Below, piece by piece: positions 1 to 8,735 of a DNA stretch of 64,000 nt. The stretch covers positions 186,001 through 250,000 of the forward strand of contig NZ_WOAC01000002.1 of NCBI RefSeq assembly GCF_009749525.1. The letters run 5' to 3'. Source of the stretch: Mesorhizobium xinjiangense (GTDB lineage: Bacteria; Pseudomonadota; Alphaproteobacteria; Rhizobiales; Rhizobiaceae). Made by a program: the position numbers and the translations under genes. Each line of letters opens with the position of its first letter. Positions within the stretch are counted from its first letter, which is position 1. The notes below the pieces were generated by a model that saw only the letters and a program-made list of their open reading frames with translations, had not been told where the DNA came from and ran no database searches.

Positions 1-60
1 GTCAGGCTCAAGCCGCAGAACCTGTTGACGAATCTTCCCTTGAAGAACCCGGTGCAGTGA
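1..60 (+). CDS. 3' end of an unidentified upstream gene (partial)
   Basis: Frame 1 is open from the window edge to a TGA at 58-60 and encodes about 19 residues ending KNPVQ. Nearly every third codon position is G or C, the pattern of real genes here. Frame 3 is also open and runs into the next gene, but its third positions are AT-rich, so I favour frame 1. The next gene has its own ribosome-binding site just after this stop. No function can be assigned. Confidence 0.4.
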   Translation, partial: VRLKPQNLLTNLPLKNPVQ

Positions 61-74
61 AGGAGAAATCCGGT

Positions 75-374
75 ATGACCGCTTCCGCAGCCAACATCTC
101 CAATGCACCGTGGATGCGCCTCGTCGCCCTGGTGCTCGCCATCCTGCTTGCCCTTGCGGCATGGTTTGTCTGGCAGAACGCCGATGCGCGCCTCAAGGCC
201 GTGCCGCCCGCGGCCGATACGCTGCCGGCCCTGGGCGTTCCACAGGCTGTTTCGGACTGCATCGACCGCCGCACGGCGGACATCAACAACCTTGTCGATC
301 AAGGGTTCATGGATGCCGACGCGGCACGGCTCTCGCTGCAGAATGCGCGTTCTCTCTGCGTGCAGCGCAATTAG
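75..374 (+). CDS. small single-pass membrane protein, unknown function
   Basis: A 99-residue protein with one hydrophobic segment at about residues 14-36 (MRLVALVLAILLALAAW), followed by a roughly 60-residue soluble tail with two cysteines near residues 63 and 95. The ATG at 75 is chosen because AGGAG lies at 61-65; an in-frame GTG at 57 is the alternative. The tail contains a short alpha-helical stretch (IDRRTADINNLVDQGFMDAD). Its stop codon TAG at 372-374 is also the first three bases of a dispersed palindromic repeat. I do not recognise the family. It sits near polyferredoxin and DUF3305/3306 genes, which does not by itself give a role. Confidence 0.65.
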   Translation: MTASAANISNAPWMRLVALVLAILLALAAWFVWQNADARLKAVPPAADTLPALGVPQAVSDCIDRRTADINNLVDQGFMDADAARLSLQNARSLCVQRN

Positions 375-486
375 AGCATGTCCCGCTCAAACGGAATCGT
401 TTGAGCGAAAGGTACATGCTCCAACATATTGATCTGGCGCGCATACCTTTGCTTCGAACGTTTCGGTTTGAAGCGAAGGCGCGCTG
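374..486 (+). repeat. RIME-like palindromic repeat, copy A
   Basis: About 113 bp carrying two imperfect palindromes. The first is CGCTCAAACG-GAAT-CGTTTGAGCG (384-407). The second is centred near 462 and built on GCTTC...GAAGC. Between them is the shared block ACATATTGATCTGGCGCGCAT. The same architecture recurs four more times in this window, in both orientations. This copy fills the space between two convergent genes and may serve as a structured 3' end. Family assignment (RIME or Bru-RS type) is by architecture only. Confidence 0.85.
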
Positions 487-496
487 GATAGCGAAG

Positions 497-2536
497 CTAT
501 TCTTCGCTCAGAAAATCCTCGATCGACAGGCCCTTCTTCTCGGCCTGAACGTAATCGTCGGTGGTGCGCATGCGCTGCCGCGTGGCCATGGCGAAGGGAT
601 CGCGGCCGCCTTCCGACAGCGTCTCGAGCCGGCAATTGTCGCACATCTCGATCAGGGCGACGCGCTCGGCGGACTGGAACATCCAGTGCTTGCCGCCGAG
701 TTCGCTCTTGACCCGGTCCAGGACGCCGCGCGCGGCGAACGGCTTGCCGCAACGGATGCATTCGGCCGGCTCGTCCTCGTATAGCGTGACCGGCTGCATG
801 ACGCCGGCCGAAAGATTGTAGCGCGGCGCCAGCGCGATCGCGTCTTCCGGGCAGGTCGCCGCACAGATGCCGCACTGCACGCAGGCGGCCTCGACCAGAC
901 GCAGTTGCGGCTTGTCGGGATTGTCGCGCAGGGCATCGGTCGGGCAGGACGACACGCAGGCCAGGCACAGCGTGCATTTGTCGTTGTCGACTTCGACGGC
1001 GCCGTAGGGCGCCGACTCGGGCAGGTGGATGATCTCGTCCGCCGGGGCACCGGCGCTTGCAAGAAGGGCGATCGCGGCACGTGCCACCTCGCGCTTGCCG
1101 CCCACCGGCGTAAAGGCGGAACGTGCGATCTCGCCCGGCGTGTCGGCGGCATAAAGGGCCGCCTCGAGCGCATCAGGATCGTTGTCGGGAAGAACCCGGA
1201 TACGCCCGCTTTCAAGCCCGAGCCCGGCAAGAAGCGCGTCCATCAGGCGGATTTCCTCTTCCAGCGCACCGAGTTCGCCGCCTTTGCGGGGATCGACAAG
1301 CACCCGGATGGCGCGAAAGCCGGCGGCCAGGCCGGCGGCAAGCGCGTCATGCCCGACACCGCTCGCCGAATGCAGTTCCAGCGGGATGACATTTGCCGGC
1401 AGGCCGCGCCCGAAGCGCGCCATGGCGTTGATGAGCGGCGTGCCGTATTCGCCGTCGTGAATGAGCAGCACTGGCGCCTCGCCGCCGGCGTCGAGATAAA
1501 TGCGCGCCAGCGTCTGGATACGCTCGATGAGCGCGCCGCGTTGCGGATATTCGTAAGAGACGGCGCCGGTGGGGCAGTGCGCTGCGCAATTGCCGCAGCC
1601 GCCGCAAATGCCGGCATCGACCTTCACCCCGTCTCCGTCCGGCGTGATGGCGCCGGGCGGGCAATTGTCGATGCATTTCGTGCAGCCCGTCTTCCTGGAG
1701 CGTTCGTGGGCGCAGATTGAGGCGTCGTAGCTGATATAGATCGGCTTTTCGAATTCGCCTTCAAAGCCGCTCGCCTCGAAGATTGCCCGCATGACGGCGG
1801 CCGGATCACCGGGATCGGCACGGAAATAGCCGTCTCGCCCTTCCGTGCGCGCAAACGGCGCGGCGCCTCCGGTCATGTCGAACAGGACGCTGCAGTTCGA
1901 CGCCGCCCCGTCGCGGGGCATGGCGAATTGCGGCGCGCCGCGCGAGGAGGGCAGCATTGGCGCATAGCCGTCGACGATGACTTCGAAGGCACCCAGCGAT
2001 CCGCGCGCCGAGCGCAGACGTCCGCAAAAGACCGGGAAATCGAGGACAGGGGGCAGAATGACGTCGTCCCGGTCGGTCAGAAGCAGCGTCACCGACAATG
2101 TGCGGTTCAACAGTTGTGCCGCCTCCAGTGCCGCCTGGCCACCGCCCATCACCAGGCACAAGCCGTCGCTCTCGATGGTGCGCAGCCGGGCCGGCTTGAC
2201 CGGCAGCGTGGCCGTCGCCATCAGGGCCGCCATCTTGGGCGATGGGTCGGCATTGTCGGCGCTCCAGCCGGCCATCTCGCGGATGTTGACATAGGAAGGC
2301 GCCTCGCGGCCCGCTTCCTCGGCGATCTCGGAAAAGAGCGGGCTTTCCTGCGTGCAGGCGACGCACAGCGGTTCGCCGCCTTCCAGCGCCTTTTCGTATT
2401 CGGCGATCTCGCTGCGGCAAAGCTGCGTGTGGACGCGAAGGTCCTCCGCGCCAAAAGCATGGGCGATCGTCGGCCCGCGCACAGTCATGGACTTTTCGCA
2501 ATTGCACACCAGCAGGCGCCGGTTCGGAAAGCTCAT
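497..2536 (-). CDS. polyferredoxin-like 4Fe-4S protein of the formate dehydrogenase accessory type
   Basis: A 679-residue cytoplasmic iron-sulfur protein. The N-terminus has an unusual cysteine set (LLVCNCEKSM, later CVAC). Four ferredoxin-type cluster motifs follow: C-x9-CTKCIDNCP near residue 275, CGGCGNCAAHCP near 310, CTLCLACVSSCP near 520 and CVQCGICAATCP near 553. A further pair, CIRC and CDNC, lies near the C-terminus. Proteins of this architecture are usually encoded beside DUF3305, DUF3306 and formate dehydrogenase genes in Hyphomicrobiales. An electron-transfer or cofactor-assembly role is inferred from that context. It is divergent from the DUF3305 gene, with about 70 bp between them. 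Confidence 0.85.
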   Translation of the reverse strand: MSFPNRRLLVCNCEKSMTVRGPTIAHAFGAEDLRVHTQLCRSEIAEYEKALEGGEPLCVACTQESPLFSEIAEEAGREAPSYVNIREMAGWSADNADPSPKMAALMATATLPVKPARLRTIESDGLCLVMGGGQAALEAAQLLNRTLSVTLLLTDRDDVILPPVLDFPVFCGRLRSARGSLGAFEVIVDGYAPMLPSSRGAPQFAMPRDGAASNCSVLFDMTGGAAPFARTEGRDGYFRADPGDPAAVMRAIFEASGFEGEFEKPIYISYDASICAHERSRKTGCTKCIDNCPPGAITPDGDGVKVDAGICGGCGNCAAHCPTGAVSYEYPQRGALIERIQTLARIYLDAGGEAPVLLIHDGEYGTPLINAMARFGRGLPANVIPLELHSASGVGHDALAAGLAAGFRAIRVLVDPRKGGELGALEEEIRLMDALLAGLGLESGRIRVLPDNDPDALEAALYAADTPGEIARSAFTPVGGKREVARAAIALLASAGAPADEIIHLPESAPYGAVEVDNDKCTLCLACVSSCPTDALRDNPDKPQLRLVEAACVQCGICAATCPEDAIALAPRYNLSAGVMQPVTLYEDEPAECIRCGKPFAARGVLDRVKSELGGKHWMFQSAERVALIEMCDNCRLETLSEGGRDPFAMATRQRMRTTDDYVQAEKKGLSIEDFLSEE

Positions 2537-2608
2537 TGCATTGCCCTTGTTGCCTCGACTCTATCACCTTATTCTCTCAGGCGCGTCATGCAACTGCATG
2601 CACAAGGA

Positions 2609-3166
2609 ATGGGTGGAGGCTTGAGCCGCGAACTGAAAATGACGGTCGGCGTGCTGGCTGAACGGCGTAAGGCCGTTTCGCGCTGGGTCAAGGAGATCTG
2701 GGTGCCGGTCGGCGTGACGCCGAGCGTAAGCGGATTTTCTGCCGGCGATGTGGTCGTCAGCGACGATCGCATGACACGCTATTTCATGGGCCTCGCTGAG
2801 CTTACCTGCTACGCGGCCGAAACGGAGGCCTACGTTCACAATTTCAACAGCCGGAACCCGGCGCTCTTCGTCGTTCTCAGGCGCGACGCGGATCGCAGCC
2901 ATCCGCTGCCCTGGTATGTCCATTGCGTGACGGCCTCGCCCTTTCAGGTGCAGGAGTTCGAAGATGTCGGCGAAGACATAATCGAGCGGGTGGCGATGCC
3001 GCCGGAAATCGCCATGGCGATCGATCAGTTTGTCGCCGTCTTTCACAAGGACGAGACGTTCAAGAAGCGCCGCCGCGACAGGGTCGACACCGAGGTGCAG
3101 AAATTCGGCAAGGAGCCGATCTTCCTGAACCGGGGACGACCCGGGGGAGGCCGGCTCGATGGTTGA
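2609..3166 (+). CDS. DUF3305 domain protein
   Basis: A protein of about 180 residues with the DUF3305 signature near its start (TVGVLAERRKAVSRWVKEIW), where a VGV..ERR..x..W..x.W pattern is usual. The start is ambiguous. ATG 2588, ATG 2609, TTG 2621 (AAGGA 12 bases upstream) and ATG 2639 are all in frame, and TTG 2621 best matches the expected family N-terminus. The frame stays open far upstream, but that part is antisense to the Fe-S gene. It overlaps the DUF3306 gene by 8 bases, implying translational coupling. The family is linked by gene context to formate dehydrogenase; its biochemical activity is unknown. Confidence 0.85.
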   Translation: MGGGLSRELKMTVGVLAERRKAVSRWVKEIWVPVGVTPSVSGFSAGDVVVSDDRMTRYFMGLAELTCYAAETEAYVHNFNSRNPALFVVLRRDADRSHPLPWYVHCVTASPFQVQEFEDVGEDIIERVAMPPEIAMAIDQFVAVFHKDETFKKRRRDRVDTEVQKFGKEPIFLNRGRPGGGRLDG

Positions 3167-3824
3167 GGAAAGGAAGGAAGCCTTTCTGGAGCGCTGGTCG
3201 CGGCGCAAGCGCAAGGCCGGCGCGGCGGAACACGCCGCCTCCAACGAAGAGCCTGTGACGGCACCGGCCGGCGATGCCGAACCGCCGGAGAATGAGGCGG
3301 CGCGGGCGGAAATGGAGGCCAATCGGCGGGCCGCCGAAGCGGTCGACATCGATGCCCTGGAAAAGGGCGACGACTTTTCCGTCTTCTTCAGGCGCGGCGT
3401 GCCGCCGGCGCTCAAGAACAGGGCGCTGCGCAAGCTGTGGCGGACCAACCCGGTGCTGGCCAATCTCGACGGGCTCAACGACTACGACACCGATTTCAAC
3501 GCACCGTCGGCCAAGGTCTATAGTTCGCTGTGGCAGGTCGGCCGCGGCTATCTGGACCGCGAGCAGCAAGAGGTCTCGACCCTGCTGGCAGGCGATGAGA
3601 CCGAAGCGACGCCGCCCGCCGCCGCGGAGCAGGCTACGGCGTCCGCTACGCAGACCGACGATGAGAGCGAGGAATTGGCTGCGGAAAATCCGCAAGAGGC
3701 GTTCGAGCCGGAAGGCCGGGCCGAGGCGCCCTCCCTGGCCGCCGAGGAAACACATTGGCAAGACGATGACGGCGTCACCCGCCCGAAAGGCCGGGTCTCC
3801 ATTCGGCGTCGACTTCAAGGCTGA
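3159..3824 (+). CDS. DUF3306 domain protein
   Basis: A 221-residue soluble, highly charged protein. It opens with the typical FLERWSRRKR motif. The conserved core at about residues 55-130 includes FRRGVPPALKNRALRKLW and the NDYDTDF segment. The C-terminal third is an acidic, alanine- and glutamate-rich tail. The GGGGGAGG ribosome-binding site lies inside the end of the DUF3305 gene and the two frames overlap by 8 bases. DUF3305 and DUF3306 nearly always travel together. Function is uncharacterised; a helper role in formate dehydrogenase or Fe-S enzyme maturation is inference from neighbours. Confidence 0.88.
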   Translation: MVEERKEAFLERWSRRKRKAGAAEHAASNEEPVTAPAGDAEPPENEAARAEMEANRRAAEAVDIDALEKGDDFSVFFRRGVPPALKNRALRKLWRTNPVLANLDGLNDYDTDFNAPSAKVYSSLWQVGRGYLDREQQEVSTLLAGDETEATPPAAAEQATASATQTDDESEELAAENPQEAFEPEGRAEAPSLAAEETHWQDDDGVTRPKGRVSIRRRLQG

Positions 3825-3902
3825 CACGCGACCGAGGCACGCATTGGCCGTGCGGGGCGGTTGCGCTATGTCTTGGGATGAGAGTCGACGGGAGGCATCG
3901 CG

Positions 3903-5072
3903 GTGGACATAGCCAGACAAGACGTTCTCGAAGCATTGCGCAAGGTCAAGGGACCCGAACTGACGGGCAACATCGTCGATCTCGGCCTGGTGTCCGAGAT
4001 CGTCGTTTCGGGCGCGTCGGTCTTCTTTTCCCTCACCGTGCCTGCCGAGCGCGCCGAGGAACTCGAACCCTTGCGCGCGGCGGCCGAAAAGGCTGCGATG
4101 AGCGCTCCGGGCGTCGAAAAGGCGAGCGTGGTGCTGACGGCGTCGAAGAAGGCCGGAGCGCCGTCACGCGCCGTTCGCCCGGGACCGAGCGCGGCGCAGG
4201 CGGGCGATGTTCCCCCGCCCATGGCCGCGCGCGCGGCACGCCCCGCCCCGCAGGCGCCGCCCGCCAGGCAGGGCGTTCCGGGCATCGGTGCGATCATCGC
4301 AGTCGCCTCCGGCAAGGGCGGGGTGGGCAAGTCCACCACCGCCGTCAACCTTGCCCTGGCGCTGCAGGCCAACGGTCTCAAGGTCGGCGTGCTCGACGCC
4401 GATATTTACGGCCCGTCCATGCCGCGCCTGTTGCACATATCGGGGCGTCCGCAGACCGTCACGGGGCGTATTCTCAAGCCGATGGAGGGATACGGGCTGA
4501 AAGTCATGTCGATGGGGTTCCTGGTCGACGAGGAAACGCCCATGATCTGGCGTGGGCCGATGGTGATTTCCGCGCTCACCCAGATGCTGCGCGAGGTCGA
4601 GTGGGGCGAGCTCGATGTGCTGGTGGTCGACATGCCGCCCGGCACCGGGGATGCCCAGCTGACCATGGCGCAGAATGTGCCGCTGGCCGGCGCGATCATC
4701 GTCTCCACGCCGCAGGATCTCGCGTTGATCGATGCGCGCAAGGGGCTCGCCATGTTTCGCAAGGTCGACGTGCCGATCCTCGGCGTGGTGGAAAACATGA
4801 GCTATTTCGTCTGTCCCGATTGCGGCGGCCGGCACGACATATTCGGCCATGGCGGCGCACGCGATGAGGCCGAGCGCGTCGGCGTGCCGTTTTTGGGCGA
4901 AGTGCCGCTCGACATGGAAATCCGCACGACCTCCGATGGCGGGACGCCGATCGTTGTGGCAAGCCCGGACGGGCCGCACGCCGGTGTCTTCAAGGAGATC
5001 GCCGAGCGCGTCTGGGCGCGCATCGGCGAGGAGCGGCAGATGGCCGGCTCACCGGCGATCGTTTACGAGTAG
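3903..5072 (+). CDS. Mrp/NBP35-family iron-sulfur carrier ATPase
   Basis: A 389-residue P-loop NTPase that likely binds and transfers Fe-S clusters in the cytoplasm. Residues 1-80 form an MIP18/FeS-assembly (DUF59) domain. A proline/alanine-rich linker follows at about 85-125. The deviant Walker A SGKGGVGKS is near residue 137, the switch DADIYGPSMPRLL follows it, and the CxxC motif CPDC is at about 304-307. The start is GTG at 3903, eight bases after GGGAGG. It follows the DUF3306 gene by 78 bases in the same direction, so the cluster may share a role in Fe-S enzyme maturation. It converges with argC. Confidence 0.93.
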   Translation: MDIARQDVLEALRKVKGPELTGNIVDLGLVSEIVVSGASVFFSLTVPAERAEELEPLRAAAEKAAMSAPGVEKASVVLTASKKAGAPSRAVRPGPSAAQAGDVPPPMAARAARPAPQAPPARQGVPGIGAIIAVASGKGGVGKSTTAVNLALALQANGLKVGVLDADIYGPSMPRLLHISGRPQTVTGRILKPMEGYGLKVMSMGFLVDEETPMIWRGPMVISALTQMLREVEWGELDVLVVDMPPGTGDAQLTMAQNVPLAGAIIVSTPQDLALIDARKGLAMFRKVDVPILGVVENMSYFVCPDCGGRHDIFGHGGARDEAERVGVPFLGEVPLDMEIRTTSDGGTPIVVASPDGPHAGVFKEIAERVWARIGEERQMAGSPAIVYE

Positions 5073-5089
5073 TGCATGGGCGCGGCTTG

Positions 5090-6028
5090 TCAGGCCGCCT
5101 TGCCAAGCATCAGCGCCATGTTCTGCACCGCCGCGCCGGAGGCGCCCTTGCCGAGATTGTCGAGCAGCGCGACGAGATTGGCCTGGCCGGTGCCCTCGGT
5201 GCCGAAGACGAACAGCTTCATGCCGTCAGTGCCGGCAAGCGCTGTCGGGTCGAGCCGGGCAAGCCGTGCGCTGTCTTCCGGCGACACCACCTCGACAATC
5301 TCCTGGCCCGCATAATGGCGTTCGAGCGCGGCGTGCAGGTCGGCAAGCGTGGGCGTGCCGTTGAGGTCGGCCAGATGCAGCGGCAACTGCACGATCATGC
5401 CTTGCGGGAAACGGCCGACGCTCGGGGCGAAGATCGGCCGCCGCGCAAGCAATCCATGTGTCTGCATTTCCGGCACGTGCTTGTGGCCAAGCGTGAGCGC
5501 GTAGAGGAAATGCGGCGCGCCAATGTGATCCTCACGGTCTTCATCCTCCATCTGGGCGATCATCTGCTTGCCGCCGCCCGTATAGCCCGACACCGCATTG
5601 ACGCTGACGGGGTAGCCGGCGGGCAGTATGCCGGCCTCGACCAGGGGACGGATCAATGCGATGGCGCCGGTCGGATAGCAGCCCGGATTGGCAACCAGCC
5701 GCGCGCCGGCGATCTTGTCGCGCATGCCAGCCGTCATTTCGGCAAAGCCGTAGGCCCAGTCGGGATGGACGCGGTGCGCCGTGGACGTGTCGATGATGCG
5801 GGTCGAATTGACACCGTCGAGCATCGCCACGGCCTCGCGCGAAGCCTCGTCGGGCAGGCAGAGTATGGCGATATCGGCTTCCTTGAGCATGTCCTCGCGC
5901 AGGGCGCGATTGCGCCGCTCGGCTTGAGGAATGGACAGCATGTCGAGGTCGTCGCGCCCGGCAAGCCGCGTCCTGATCTGCAGGCCGGTGGTGCCGTGTT
6001 CGCCGTCGATGAAGATTTTCGGTTTCAT
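5090..6028 (-). CDS. argC: N-acetyl-gamma-glutamyl-phosphate reductase (type 2)
   Basis: This enzyme catalyses the NADPH-dependent reduction of N-acetylglutamyl-5-phosphate in arginine biosynthesis. The 312-residue length is that of the short (AGPR type 2) class. Visible features are the N-terminal nucleotide-binding stretch [12 protein letters not shown], the catalytic cysteine in [10 protein letters not shown] (about C115), the SGYTGGGK loop and the GHKHVPEM substrate-binding segment. The gene converges with the Mrp gene (17-base gap) and probably forms its own transcription unit; the ureohydrolase gene begins 149 bases further upstream on the same strand. Confidence 0.96.
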   Translation of the reverse strand: MKPKIFIDGEHGTTGLQIRTRLAGRDDLDMLSIPQAERRNRALREDMLKEADIAILCLPDEASREAVAMLDGVNSTRIIDTSTAHRVHPDWAYGFAEMTAGMRDKIAGARLVANPGCYPTGAIALIRPLVEAGILPAGYPVSVNAVSGYTGGGKQMIAQMEDEDREDHIGAPHFLYALTLGHKHVPEMQTHGLLARRPIFAPSVGRFPQGMIVQLPLHLADLNGTPTLADLHAALERHYAGQEIVEVVSPEDSARLARLDPTALAGTDGMKLFVFGTEGTGQANLVALLDNLGKGASGAAVQNMALMLGKAA

Positions 6029-6177
6029 GACTTCTTTTCTATGCCCAAAACGAATCCGCTTTCAATGGTTTGCCGTCATTGGTTGAATCAATTCGGTAAC
6101 GGCTTGAATCGGCATGTGAGGTTCGAATTTCAAGGCCTCGCTTCGCACGCGTCTGCAATCGGCCCTGGAGCGGCGCT

Positions 6178-7128
6178 TCATCGCCTGGCCTTTTTCTCCG
6201 CCAGCAGGCCCAGATAATGCTGCGCCACCGTGGCGCCCGCAATGGCCGTGATGTCGGCGTGGTCGTAGGGCGGCGAGACCTCCACGATGTCGGCGCCGAC
6301 AATATCGAGACCGCCCAGTTGCCTGAGCACCGACAGCATCTTCGCCGTCGACGGCCCACCGGCGACAGGCGTGCCGGTGCCCGGCGCGAAGGCGGGGTCG
6401 AGGCAGTCGATGTCGAAGGTGACGTAGGTCTTTGCATCGCCGACGCGCTCTGCAATCGCGGTGGCGATGTCAGCCGCCTTCATCTCCTCGATTTCGTGGC
6501 CATACAGGATCCTGATGCCGCAATCCTCCGGCGCGTGGGTGCGGATGCCGATCTGGATGGAGCGCTCGGCGTCGATCACGCCGTCGCGCACGGCCCGGGC
6601 GACGAAGGAGCCGTGGTCGATGCGCTTTCCATCGTCGAACCACGTGTCCTGGTGGGCGTCGAACTGGACGAGCGCCAGCGGCCCGTACTTGGCCGCATGG
6701 GCTTTCAGGAGCGGCCAGGTGACGAAATGGTCGCCGCCGAGCGACACCAGGAACGCGGCTGATCTGATAAGCTTCGCGGCCTCGCGCTCAATCGTGCCGG
6801 GGGTCTTTTGATGGTTGCCGTAGTCGAGCAGGCAGTCGCCGCAATCGATGACCGCGAGATCGGCGAAGAGGTCGCGGTGGAACGGATATTGCGGGTCGTT
6901 GTCGAAGATCGCGGAGGCTCGGCGAATTGCCTGCGGGCCGAAGCGCGCGCCCGGCCTGTTGCTGACCGCCGCGTCGAATGGAATGCCCCACACCACCGCG
7001 TCGGCGCCCTTGACGTTCTTCGTATAGCGCCGGCGCATGAAGGACAAGGCGCCGGCATAGGTCGGGTCGCCGGCGGTGCCGAGATTTGAGCGGCCGGTGA
7101 ATGCGTGATCGATCGACTTGGACGGCAT
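6178..7128 (-). CDS. speB: agmatinase / ureohydrolase family enzyme
   Basis: A 316-residue Mn-dependent ureohydrolase, probably releasing urea from agmatine (to putrescine) or another guanidino compound. All metal-binding motifs are present: SLGGDHFVTW, QFDAHQDTW and FDIDCLDPAFAPGTGTP. ATG 7128 is preferred because an AGGGGA stretch precedes it. An ATG at 7176 would add 16 residues with no clear benefit. The neighbouring argC might suggest arginine metabolism, but substrate specificity among agmatinase, guanidinobutyrase and guanidinopropionase cannot be told from these motifs. It is divergent from the glycerophosphodiesterase gene. Confidence 0.9.
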   Translation of the reverse strand: MPSKSIDHAFTGRSNLGTAGDPTYAGALSFMRRRYTKNVKGADAVVWGIPFDAAVSNRPGARFGPQAIRRASAIFDNDPQYPFHRDLFADLAVIDCGDCLLDYGNHQKTPGTIEREAAKLIRSAAFLVSLGGDHFVTWPLLKAHAAKYGPLALVQFDAHQDTWFDDGKRIDHGSFVARAVRDGVIDAERSIQIGIRTHAPEDCGIRILYGHEIEEMKAADIATAIAERVGDAKTYVTFDIDCLDPAFAPGTGTPVAGGPSTAKMLSVLRQLGGLDIVGADIVEVSPPYDHADITAIAGATVAQHYLGLLAEKKARR

Positions 7129-7287
7129 GCGGCGTTCCCCTCGGTCTCCCTCTTGAAAGACCTTCATATTCGACATTCCTCAGCGAATTGCGACCCCGCA
7201 GTGCCCAATTCCATCCCGGCTTACTTCATCCGCCTGTCACGCACACTGCTTATCCAGCGGTCGGATTTCAGGTTGGGAGTGAGTCCC

Positions 7288-8304
7288 ATGCATTTCATCG
7301 CCGTGTTGGCTGCGTTCATCGTCCTGAGCTGCGGTGCCGCGAATGCGGGCGAGGTGCGCCGCACCGCGCAGATTCTTGACCGTTTGGAAAACGCCAATCA
7401 CTGGCGCGACCATGTGATGGTCGTCGCCCATCGCGGCGGCGGTGTCGCGGACGGGCGGGGCCGCTTTCCCGAAAACTCCTCCGCCGCCGTCGAGCACGCC
7501 GTCTCGGTGGGCGCGGAAATGGTCGAGATCGACTTGCAACGCACGCGTGACGGCGTCCTTGTCGTCCTGCACGACCAGCGGCTCGACCGCACGACGACGT
7601 GCCGCGGACCGGTTGCCGAAAAGACTTTTGCCGCGCTCGCGGCCTGTCGTCTCGTCGTGGAAGGGGGCGGGCGCGTTACGCTGGAGACGGTGCCGAGCCT
7701 GAAGGCCATGCTCGAACACACCCGTGGGCGCATCCTGGCCAATGTCGACAACAAGCTGGGCCTCGATGATCTGCCGGCCATTGCGGCGGTGGTCCGTGCG
7801 GCCGGCGCCGACGGCGAGGTGTTCGTCAAGCAGAACCTGTGGAGCGCCGGCAAGGTGGCCGAGATGCGGCGGGTTGCGGAGCGGATGGGCGAGGGCGTGC
7901 GTTTCATGCCCATCATGGCCGACGATGCGGTGAGGGACATCGCCTTTCTCGAGCAGGTCACGCGCGAGTTCGCGCCCGATGCGGTCGAGATGATCAACTG
8001 GCGCCGCGAAGGCATGGGGATCGCCGAGGAGGGCGGCATTCTCTTCGGCGCGCGGGCCAGGGCGGTCGCGGCACGCGGCGACTGGCATTTGTGGGTCAAC
8101 ACGATCGTGATCGGGGGCAAGCCGACCGGTTTTCTGGCCGGCGGTCGCGGCGACGAGCTCGCCGTTCATGCCGGCATGCCGGCTGAGACCTATGGCTTTT
8201 GGGCCGAGCAGGGCGCGACGATGATCCAGACGGATGCGCCCAGCCAGGCGATCGAGTGGCTCGAAAAAAACGGCTACCGCGTGCCTTATGGGCTGACGAA
8301 TTGA
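7288..8304 (+). CDS. secreted glycerophosphodiester phosphodiesterase family protein
   Basis: A 338-residue GDPD-family enzyme that would release glycerol-3-phosphate from glycerophosphodiesters. The first 21 residues form a signal peptide (MHFIAVLAAFIVLSCGAANA), pointing to a periplasmic location. The TIM-barrel catalytic motifs are clear: VVAHRGGG, FPENSSAAVEHA, EIDLQRTRDG and LHDQRLDRTT. ATG 7288 is chosen over the upstream TTG/GTG extension because GGGAG lies about 10 bases before it and the signal peptide then starts the protein. It is monocistronic, with no glycerol-phosphate transporter nearby. Confidence 0.9.
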   Translation: MHFIAVLAAFIVLSCGAANAGEVRRTAQILDRLENANHWRDHVMVVAHRGGGVADGRGRFPENSSAAVEHAVSVGAEMVEIDLQRTRDGVLVVLHDQRLDRTTTCRGPVAEKTFAALAACRLVVEGGGRVTLETVPSLKAMLEHTRGRILANVDNKLGLDDLPAIAAVVRAAGADGEVFVKQNLWSAGKVAEMRRVAERMGEGVRFMPIMADDAVRDIAFLEQVTREFAPDAVEMINWRREGMGIAEEGGILFGARARAVAARGDWHLWVNTIVIGGKPTGFLAGGRGDELAVHAGMPAETYGFWAEQGATMIQTDAPSQAIEWLEKNGYRVPYGLTN

Positions 8305-8343
8305 GCTGCCGGCGCCGCTTGTCGGCTGATTATTGTTGGCGGT

Positions 8344-8605
8344 CTACCGATCCTCGCGCGTATGCCATACACGGAGTACGTATATCGTCGAGTCTCGGAT
8401 TTCGTAGCGCATTTCATAATGCCCGACGAGAATGCGGCGGACCTCGCGCTGTTCGAATTCATGAAGGCGCTCGCCCATGCGTGGATGTTCAAGCAGGCGC
8501 AGCGGTGCCTTCCTGTTCGACCCAGGCGGGTCAGCGCGTGGCCATCTCGTCTACCTTCTCCGCGAGCGGCAAAGGCACATGCGCGGTGAGAACCTTCGCA
8601 TCCAT
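8344..8605 (-). pseudogene. decayed CopG antitoxin / RelE-ParE toxin module
   Basis: Read on the minus strand, ATG 8605 opens 24 residues typical of a CopG-type antitoxin start (MDAKVLTAHVPLPLAEK) and stops at TGA 8531-8533. Directly after the stop the same frame gives PAWVEQEG, a piece of the antitoxin C-terminus, so an internal part is missing. The next frame then gives a RelE/ParE toxin C-terminus (LLEHPRMGERLHEFEQ, later YEMRYEI and VLRVWHT), ending at TAG 8344-8346. The toxin lacks its N-terminal half. This is a remnant of a complete module after deletion and frameshift. Confidence 0.7.
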
Positions 8606-8685
8606 GGTGTACCTCACTTAATCACACCTAGTCATGGTGATTGCATGCGATTAAGCCGACCATGGGAAGGGGAGGACGCGCCAAC

Positions 8686-8713
8686 AAAAAAGCGGACCCG
8701 AAGGCCCGCTTTC
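8686..8713 (-). terminator. Rho-independent terminator of rplM-rpsI
   Basis: On the minus strand a stem AAGCGGGCC / GGTCCGCTT with a short TTCG loop is followed by a run of six T. It lies about 20 bases beyond the rpsI stop codon. Confidence 0.85.
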
Positions 8714-8735
8714 TCTTGTGCGTGTGTTGCCGCGC

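Noticed and set aside
3-74. Longer N-terminus for the first small membrane protein from frame 3
   Set aside because: Frame 3 is AT-rich at third positions before 75, while frame 1 shows the gene-like bias and ends at 60; AGGAG and ATG 75 give a clean start.
1928-2608. Upstream extension of the DUF3305 reading frame
   Set aside because: It lies antisense to the Fe-S protein gene, and the family start motif appears only at about 2621-2645.
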